Positions 57,531 through 64,000 of a stretch of DNA of 64,000 bases are shown here, one piece after another; within the stretch, counting starts at the first letter, position 1; each line of letters begins with the position of its first letter. Source of the DNA: Saposhnikovia divaricata (lineage: Eukaryota > Streptophyta > Magnoliopsida > Apiales > Apiaceae); the NCBI GenBank assembly GCA_036435485.1, contig CM071596.1:13172001-13236000 (forward strand), given 5' to 3'. The notes under the pieces are model-generated. The model worked only from the letters and a program-made list of their open reading frames with translations, had not been told where the DNA came from and ran no database searches. The position numbers and the translations under genes were made by a program.

Positions 57531-57548
57531 TGGCGCCCGAAGGAGGGG
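57531..57548 (+). other. Primer-binding site of the gypsy element
   Basis: TGGCGCCCGAAGGAGGGG follows the LTR after a two-base gap. The initial TGG complements the CCA end of a tRNA. I have not assigned the tRNA. Confidence 0.75.
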
Positions 57549-57575
57549 CCTCAAAAATCGTCATTTGGAGGAGAT

Positions 57576-58637
57576 ATGGCGAGTGACAATTCTGAAAGTG
57601 ATAAGACACCGTCTCAGGATGGTAATGGACGAAACAAAGGTGGTAATGATGTTAGTAACAAGGACATCATGGACTATCTGAAAACGATGAATGAAAGAGT
57701 CAACAACTTGGAAAAGGGTTCCGAGAAAATGAAAAAATGGCATAGGAAGTGCAAGTCGAAGTCAAAAAAGAATTATGTGACTCCGACAAGGCTGAATTTC
57801 GAGTCTGAGGACAATATTGAGGACAACACTGATCATGTCCCATCTGAAGAAGACGCAGAAGAGCCTGTGGAAGAAGAGTATGAGGGCGACCAATCTGATG
57901 TCCCGGAAACCCAGGGTGCCGAAGGTTCACCCACCAGAAGTCTAAGTGTTTTTGATCGAGTTGGCAAAAAACTGACTAACAAAGACCTTCGTCACAAACT
58001 GATTCACACTGGAAGCAAAGATCGAAGGGATGGCAATGGGGGTTCCATAACTCAGGGTTCCCGAGAACGCCGAGAGAGGTCCCACTCGGTACCCCCAAGA
58101 AGTACTTCCAGGAGGTCCAGATCTGATGGTAGAAGGAGTTATAGGCAAAGCAGTCACTCTTCTTGGCATAGAAACAGGAAATCCCGCTCTACCGGAGTCC
58201 CAACCGGTGGGGGTACCGATCAGGATTCCGGCTCCCATCAAACTTCAGTCCCTAGAAGAAGCAAGACAGCCAATGAAGATGATGACTCTGGAAGTGATAT
58301 GCTTTCGGATGGTGAAAATGGACAGTTCAGGATGTCTGACTGGAAAAAGCCCTTGGAAAAGATCAAGGAGGAGAAAAAGTTTAAGTCCGGTATCACTTCC
58401 GGTTCCCCATTTTCTGTAAAAGTGAAAAAGGCAGCCTTGCCAATGTTCTTCAAGATGAATACTGACCTGAAATTCAATGGAAACTCAGATCCAGTTGAAT
58501 ACTTGAGCCGTTTTAATACGGAAATGGATGTCTACCAAGTGGAGGACTTAGCAAGGTGTAGGCTACTGGCATCCACACTGAGTGGGAATGCCCACCAATG
58601 GTTCAAAAGGTTAGCCGAAGGGTCTATCAAATCCTAG
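57576..58637 (+). pseudogene. Gypsy gag, N-terminal part, ending at a premature TAG
   Basis: From the ATG at 57576 (MASDNSESDKTPSQDG) the frame runs through a long, charged, Ser/Arg-rich region. This includes a coiled-coil-like NERVNNLEKGSEKMKK and RSHSVPPRSTSRRSRSDG. It then enters the retrotransposon Gag core: DLKFNGNSDPVEYLSRFNTE followed by LSGNAHQWFKRL. The TAG at 58635-58637 falls where Trp is expected (SIKS-stop-RKMGDQ), and the same frame resumes at once. A frame start given earlier, at 57507, lies in the LTR and is not the start. Confidence 0.9.
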
Positions 58638-58643
58638 AGGAAG

Positions 58644-59156
58644 ATGGGAGACCAGTTTATCTCTCAATTCAGGGCTACCGTGGCCTATGCCCCACCGGTG
58701 AATACTCTGGCTAATATCAAGCAAGAACCCCATGAATCTTTAAGACAATACTTCAAAAGATTTAACGAACAAGTGCCAAAAGTGAAGAAGGCCTCTGATG
58801 AAACTCTGAAGAATTTCCTTATAGCCGGGGTTAGGCCTGGAACCGAGTTTTGGAAGGAATTGCAAACTGAGGAGCCCGGAACCCTGGCGGAATTCTACCA
58901 ACAAGCAGAACGCCACAAAGTGATTGAGGAATCCATGGCAAAACTGTCCAAAGATTCCAATTCCCGAGGTTGGAGCAGGAACAAAAGAAATCGTTCTTAC
59001 AGCCCTAAAAGGGATTCAAATAAGAGGGCTTCCGGGAGTGGTACTGCCGGTTTGGGAGCCCCCCGGTATGATGACAAGACTGCCCCTATTGCTGTTAATG
59101 CAACTAAGGATAGAGTTTCTGCCAAGGACAGACTCACTCCAAAGGCAAATTTTTAG
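58644..59156 (+). pseudogene. Gypsy gag, C-terminal part, between two TAG codons
   Basis: This continues the same frame: MGDQFISQFRATVAYAPP, then ESLRQYFKRFNEQVPKVKKA, the second half of the Gag core, and a basic Arg/Ser/Lys-rich tail. It ends in TAG at 59154-59156 (KANF-stop-KYSEYTPL), where a CAG-to-TAG change would explain the stop. The frame goes on unbroken into pol. Confidence 0.9.
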
Positions 59157-59177
59157 AAATACTCAGAGTATACTCCT

Positions 59178-62100
59178 TTGACTGTCCCAATTAGTCATAT
59201 TCTCGAAGTGAATGAGAAGAATGGGCTATTCCGGAGGCCCTACCGGGCAGGCCCCCCAGGAGTGAAAGATCAGGGAAAGTACTGTGCATTCCATGAAGTG
59301 AATGGTCACGAGACTGCTGATTGCAGGCACTTGAAAGATCAAATTGAAGAATTGATTAGAGGCGGATACCTGACTGAATTTGTAGCCCAAGAGGCTAAGA
59401 AGTATAAAGAAGGTAGAGATAACAAGGACAAGGCTCCTGGAAACCAAGAAAGGACTACCCGAGCTAATAGCATCCATACCATCTTTGGCAGCCCTTATTT
59501 GGGGGGTGCCAGTCGGAATGACAGAGATAGGTATGCCCGAGAAGCCAGGGGCAAACCCCTAACTAATGTGTTCCACCTTGCAGAAAGGCCCCCTAAGCTG
59601 TTCAAAGGGGAAACTGCTGATATTTCCTTTACCGAGGAGGATGCCAAGTGGGTTCACCACCCTCATAATGATGCTTTGGTGGTAACCGTGAGTATTGGTG
59701 GAATGAATGTGCACAGAGTGCTGGTTGATAATGGAAGCTCAGTAAATATCTTGGCATATACCACATTCCAGAAATTGGGACTTTTGGACAAAGAGTTACT
59801 GCCTACCAATAATGAGCTATATGGGTTTACCGGCAACCCTGTCAAAATTATGGGAAAGATCAAATTGCCCCTGACATTGGGTATGGATCCCTGCAAGGCT
59901 ACCCAAATGGCAGAATTCATGGTGGTAGATGAAGACATTTCCCACAATGCAATTCTCGGTAGACCAATATTGAAGGATATGAGGGTGGTAACCTCAATAT
60001 ACCATTTTTCAATGAAGTTTCCTACACCAAATGGCATTGGGTGTGTGAAAGGATGTCAACATGAGTCAAGGGAATGCTATAACAGAGCTGTGCAGGCTGC
60101 CGAGAAGACAGATAAATCTATTCATGTTGAAGAAAAGACTGATGGGGAAGCCCTAATGAGAAGCCATGGGCTTGAGCCACAAAAGTTTGGAAAAGCATCG
60201 TGCAGTGCCATCATGATAGTGGAATTACCAGAGGAACCTACTGAAGAGGTTCCCGTTTTTCGGGGGGTAATACCACCACAAAGCTTGTTGTTGGAAGCTA
60301 CCGAGAAAAATGATGAAATTCAAAACATTTCATTGGAAGGCATAGTAAGAAATGCCTCAGATGATGATCTAGGCGAAGCAATGCTAGAGAATGAGAACCA
60401 GGGAGCGGAGAAAGGACTCCCGGTTGAGATTGACATTGATCCCAGGATGCCCGGTACCCTGGAAAAGGCAGGGGCTGCCGAAGATACTATCCCCATACTA
60501 GTGGATGCTGAAGATCCTGGTAAAATCTTGAAAATTGGACAACAGCTAGATGAAAAGACAAGAGAAAGGTTGACTGCTTTCCTTAAAAGCAACCTTGATG
60601 TGTTTGCATGGTGTCATTCTGACATGGTGGGGATCGACCCGAAAGTCATGTGCCACCACTTGAACATTGACCCTGAGAGAAGGGGTATCCGGCAGAAAAG
60701 AAGGCCTGTCAGTGGTGAAAGGGCTATCGCCCTCCAGGAAGAGGTAGACCGGTTATTGAAGGCTGGTTTGATCAAAGAATCCTTATACCCAACATGGCTA
60801 GCAAACCCGGTACTGGTCCGGAAGCCCAATGGGAAATGGAGGACATGTGTTGACTTTACTGATCTGAATAAGGCATGCCCTAAGGATAGCTTCCCGCTAC
60901 CCAGAATTGATCAACTGGTGGATGCCACGGCAGGCCATGCTTTGCTAAGTTTCATGGATGCCTACTCCGGATATAACCAGATACCGATGCATGAACCAGA
61001 CCAGGAGCATAACAGCTTCATAACCGATAGGGGACTGTACTGTTATGTGGGGATGCCATTTGGGCTATTGAATGCCGGGGCAACCTACCAAAGGCTGGTA
61101 AACATGATGTTTAAAGAACAGATTGGTAAGACTATGGAAGTCTATGTTGACGATATGTTGGTCAAATCAAAGGTGGCAGCCGACCATGTGTTGCACCTAT
61201 CTGAGATGTTTGATATCCTAAGGAAGTACCGGATGAAGTTGAACCCTCAAAAGTGTGTTTTTGGTGTGGAGTCTGGAAAATTTCTTGGATTCATTGTGAA
61301 CCACAGAGGGATTGAGGCAAACCCTGCCAAAATCAAAGCATTGCTGGAACTGAGGTCCCCAAGGAATGTAAAGGAAGTCCAATGGCTTATCGGAAGGGTA
61401 GCAGCCCTAAATAGATTCGTATCTCGGTCTTCCGACAAGTGCAAGGAGTTTTTCAAGGCTATCAAGAAGGGTCAAAACTTTGAATGGACCCCGGAATGTG
61501 AGGAATCCTTCAAGAAACTAAAAGAACAGTTGGGAAGCCCACCATTGCTCTCCAAACCCTTGGAAGGTGAGGTACTCATTTTATATTTAGCTGTTTCTGA
61601 ATACTCTATAAGTGCTGTGTTGATCCGGGAGGAAGAACAAGTACAATACCCAGTATATTATGTGAGCAAAAGGCTGTTGGATGCGGAAACCCGGTATCCC
61701 AGCATGGAAAAGCTAGCATATGCTCTAATATTGGCTCCCAGGAAGCTAAGGCCTTACTTTCAGGCCCATAAAGTTGAAGTTAGAACATCCTTCCCGCTAA
61801 GGCAAGTGATGCACAAGACGGAAGCCTCCGGTAGAATGATGAAATGGGCTGTCGAGCTAGGACAGTTTGAAATAGATTACAAGCCCCGAACTGCTATCAA
61901 AGGCCAAGCGCTGGCCGATTTCTTACTGGAGTTTCCTCCTGATTTTGAGGTTACCGGAGAAGATTGTACCCCAGTATCCCCAGTTACCGAAGGGGATGCC
62001 GAAAGCCCCCAATTATGGTGGAACCTGTATGTTGATGGAGCAGTAAACAATAATGGGGGAGGTGCAGGAATAGAGTTGGTAAGCCCAGAGGGGCACCGAA

Positions 62101-63734
62101 TTCAGAGTGCCATACACTTTGGCTTCAAGGCTACCAACAATGATGCAGAGTATGAGGCCCTGATTGCTGGCTTGAAACTGGCTCTGGAAATAAAGGTAGA
62201 ATACCTAAATGTGTTTAGTGACTCCATGCTGATTGTGTGGCAAATTAAAGGAAGCTTCCAGAGTCGAGGCCCCCGCACTGAACTCTACATGAGGTATGCC
62301 CAAGAACTTATCAGTAGGTTCAAATTGCTAAATCTAAATCAAATCCCAAGGGTGGAAAATACCAATGCTGATGCCCTTGCCAAGTTGGGATCCCAAAAAG
62401 AAGCTGTTCTGTTAGGGGTGATACCCCTTGAAGTGCAACTCCAACCAAGTATCCATCGAGAGGAGACTATGGAAATAGAATCTTCAATGGAAAGCCAATG
62501 GACAACCCCAATACGTGAGTATATCACCAAGGGGACACTTCCAGAAGACAAAGATGAAGCTCGGAAACTCAAATATAAGGCTACCCGTTATGTGATCTAT
62601 GATGGCATCCTATACAAGAGGGGTTTTAATCAACCTCTACTTAAATGCATATCTGGAAATGAATGTGAATACATCCTAAGGGAAATTCATGAAGGCATTT
62701 GTGGAAACCACTCGGGGGGTACCTCCCTGGCCCACAAAGTGCTACGGCAAGGCTACTACTGGCCTACCATGAAAACTGATGCTTATGACTTTGCTAAAGC
62801 TTGTGATCAGTGTCAAAGGTTTGCTAACTTCAATAGCAACCCAGCTGTGGAATTAAGGCCCATTGGAAGCCCCTGGCCCTTTGCAATATGGGGAATTGAT
62901 CTGATTGGGGAGCTTCCTAAAGGCAGAGGTGGTGTGAAATATGCTGTGGTAGCTGTTGACTACTTTACCAAGTGGGCAGAGGCGGAACCCCTAGCTACCA
63001 TCACTGCCGGCAAGCTGAATGAATTTGTCAAAAGAGCCATTATATGTAGATACGGGGTACCGTACAAACTGATTTCAGATAATGGCAAGCAATTTGATAG
63101 TAAAGAAATGAGAAGTCTATGTGAAGACTTGGAAATAAAGCAAGATTTCTCAGCCGTTTTCCATCCCCAGAGCAACGGACAGACAGAGGCTGTGAACAAA
63201 ATCATCAAGCACACTCTGAAAGCTAAGTTGGAAGACAAAAAGGGAAACTGGCTTGAGGAACTTCCAATGGTCTTATGGTCTTACAACACTACTCCAAGGT
63301 CCACTACCGGAGAGTCTCCCTTTGTTCTAACCTATGGCTGTGAAGCTATGGTCCCAGTGGAAGTCGGGACAGGGTCCTACCGGAGGGACAATTTCAGTCA
63401 AGAGTCAAATGAAATAAATCAGAGGTTGGCCCTAGATATGGTAGAAGAAACCCGGGCTACCGCCCAGCTGAAACTTCCGGCTAATCAGCAGAGGACCCGC
63501 AAATACTACAACAACAAGGTATGCCCTCGACCCCTCAAGGTTGGTGACCTAGTACTGAGAAGAATGATGCCCAATATGCGGGTTCCCGGGCACGGAGCCT
63601 TTGGAGCAAATTGGGAAGGGCCTTACAAAATAAAGTCTATCTTTTGGGAGGGCACTTACCACCTTGAAGACATGGATGGGAACACTATTCCCCGCGCTTG
63701 GAATGCCGAGCACCTAAAAAAGTACTATCAGTAA
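59178..63734 (+). CDS. Gypsy gag-pol: protease, RT, RNase H, second RNase H, integrase
   Basis: Residues are counted from the ATG at 59178. A zinc-knuckle-like C-X2-H-X4-H-X4-C (CAFHEVNGHETADC) is at 36-49. The protease active site is VLVDNGSSVNIL, near 184, with Asn in the DTG position as often seen in this group. Reverse transcriptase (about 530-720) has FMDAYSGYNQI and YVDDMLV near 655. The first RNase H (about 800-890) is degenerate (LYLAVSEYSISAVL, lacking the usual first Asp). The second RNase H has LYVDGAV near 950, NNDAEYEAL and FSDSMLIV. Integrase has an HHCC finger (HEGICGNHSGG, CDQCQ) near 1175-1215 and a D-D-E core (IDLIGE, SDNGKQF, SNGQTEA) near 1240, 1300 and 1336. The frame is fully open for 1,518 codons. 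Confidence 0.95.
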   Translation: MTVPISHILEVNEKNGLFRRPYRAGPPGVKDQGKYCAFHEVNGHETADCRHLKDQIEELIRGGYLTEFVAQEAKKYKEGRDNKDKAPGNQERTTRANSIHTIFGSPYLGGASRNDRDRYAREARGKPLTNVFHLAERPPKLFKGETADISFTEEDAKWVHHPHNDALVVTVSIGGMNVHRVLVDNGSSVNILAYTTFQKLGLLDKELLPTNNELYGFTGNPVKIMGKIKLPLTLGMDPCKATQMAEFMVVDEDISHNAILGRPILKDMRVVTSIYHFSMKFPTPNGIGCVKGCQHESRECYNRAVQAAEKTDKSIHVEEKTDGEALMRSHGLEPQKFGKASCSAIMIVELPEEPTEEVPVFRGVIPPQSLLLEATEKNDEIQNISLEGIVRNASDDDLGEAMLENENQGAEKGLPVEIDIDPRMPGTLEKAGAAEDTIPILVDAEDPGKILKIGQQLDEKTRERLTAFLKSNLDVFAWCHSDMVGIDPKVMCHHLNIDPERRGIRQKRRPVSGERAIALQEEVDRLLKAGLIKESLYPTWLANPVLVRKPNGKWRTCVDFTDLNKACPKDSFPLPRIDQLVDATAGHALLSFMDAYSGYNQIPMHEPDQEHNSFITDRGLYCYVGMPFGLLNAGATYQRLVNMMFKEQIGKTMEVYVDDMLVKSKVAADHVLHLSEMFDILRKYRMKLNPQKCVFGVESGKFLGFIVNHRGIEANPAKIKALLELRSPRNVKEVQWLIGRVAALNRFVSRSSDKCKEFFKAIKKGQNFEWTPECEESFKKLKEQLGSPPLLSKPLEGEVLILYLAVSEYSISAVLIREEEQVQYPVYYVSKRLLDAETRYPSMEKLAYALILAPRKLRPYFQAHKVEVRTSFPLRQVMHKTEASGRMMKWAVELGQFEIDYKPRTAIKGQALADFLLEFPPDFEVTGEDCTPVSPVTEGDAESPQLWWNLYVDGAVNNNGGGAGIELVSPEGHRIQSAIHFGFKATNNDAEYEALIAGLKLALEIKVEYLNVFSDSMLIVWQIKGSFQSRGPRTELYMRYAQELISRFKLLNLNQIPRVENTNADALAKLGSQKEAVLLGVIPLEVQLQPSIHREETMEIESSMESQWTTPIREYITKGTLPEDKDEARKLKYKATRYVIYDGILYKRGFNQPLLKCISGNECEYILREIHEGICGNHSGGTSLAHKVLRQGYYWPTMKTDAYDFAKACDQCQRFANFNSNPAVELRPIGSPWPFAIWGIDLIGELPKGRGGVKYAVVAVDYFTKWAEAEPLATITAGKLNEFVKRAIICRYGVPYKLISDNGKQFDSKEMRSLCEDLEIKQDFSAVFHPQSNGQTEAVNKIIKHTLKAKLEDKKGNWLEELPMVLWSYNTTPRSTTGESPFVLTYGCEAMVPVEVGTGSYRRDNFSQESNEINQRLALDMVEETRATAQLKLPANQQRTRKYYNNKVCPRPLKVGDLVLRRMMPNMRVPGHGAFGANWEGPYKIKSIFWEGTYHLEDMDGNTIPRAWNAEHLKKYYQ

Positions 63735-64000
63735 GACTCTTTTCAGAGCAAACGTAGGCCTCTTTCAGGCTTAGGATAAATAAAGGCAACCTACTAGTTG
63801 TGGTTGTGTCATTTCCCTTTCAGTTCTTAGGATTTCATGATTTTCAGTAGATGCCCGGGGGTAGTGGATGCACACCCCGTCTGGATGAAATTTGATTTAA
63901 TCGTACTCTTTGATTTTCAGTAAAAGTAGAAGTTGATTGTTTCCTTTTACATTTACCACTTATAAATATTTTCAGAAAGATATGTAAGACCAACAAGCAT
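63735..64000 (+). other. 3' non-coding part of the gypsy element
   Basis: No reading frame. GATTTTCAGTA repeats near 63,840 and 63,913. The purine tract and 3' LTR are not reached. Confidence 0.7.

Larger units (their letters stand above)
56578..64000 (+). mobile_element. Ty3/gypsy LTR retrotransposon, Tat type, 3' end beyond the window
   Basis: The order is 5' LTR (56578-57528), primer site (from 57531), then gag, protease, reverse transcriptase, RNase H, a second RNase H and integrase (57576-63734), and non-coding sequence to the window end. The extra RNase H between the usual RNase H and integrase marks the Tat group. The coding frame is one open frame broken by just two TAG codons. The 3' LTR and the target duplication lie outside, so age cannot be estimated here. 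Confidence 0.96.

Noticed and set aside
59226..63238. Minus-strand frames across the gypsy element
   Set aside because: Antisense shadows of the plus-strand gag-pol, with no motifs of their own.

Overview
This window reads as nuclear DNA of a flowering plant, most likely a eudicot. The evidence is the retrotransposon types (Ty1/copia with an initiator-Met primer site, Ty3/gypsy of the Tat type with a second RNase H, L1-type LINEs), many MITEs, a Helitron, an Au-like tRNA-derived SINE, GT-AG introns, and fragments of plant gene families (defensin-like peptide, SPARK-type receptor kinase, plastid-type signal peptidase I). The species cannot be told from the sequence.

Layout. 0-8 kb: a 175-bp tandem repeat, then an unidentified spliced plus-strand gene that looks dead. 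One putative LTR and one certain solo LTR lie in it; the solo LTR has 5-bp target duplications and an internal 876-bp tandem duplication. 7.8-15.2 kb: a young, nearly complete minus-strand copia element with matching LTRs, target duplications, PBS and PPT, but with a frameshift, a stop and most of its RNase H missing. 15.2-22.3 kb: CACTA-like ends, a fragment of a small LTR retroelement, MITEs and decayed exons. 22.3-26.2 kb and 48.5-51.5 kb: two copies of one segmental duplication. It carries a spliced defensin-like gene (intact in the first copy, lacking exon 1 in the second), an acidic terminal exon and a third exon fragment. Insertions present in only one copy give clean empty sites. 26.5-34.4 kb: two LINE remnants around a possible small minus-strand gene. 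37-38.5 kb: a nested foldback element. 38.6-39.6 kb: a nonautonomous Helitron. 41.6-44.9 kb: about 19 copies of a 176-bp satellite with a four-unit higher-order period. 45-48.3 kb: pieces of three LTR elements, including a TRIM. 52.3-55.8 kb: receptor-kinase and signal-peptidase pseudogene fragments. 56.6-64 kb: the 5' LTR and whole coding region of a Tat-type gypsy element, broken only by two TAG codons; its 3' LTR lies beyond the window.

The only host gene that looks intact is the defensin-like gene at 25.3-25.8 kb, which is visible only after removing an intron. Most other long open frames belong to transposons or are chance frames in repeats. No pathway can be built from the host genes here. 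The main interest is the repeat biology: a sequence core shared by three separate repeat loci, nested insertions with empty sites, and the foldback array.
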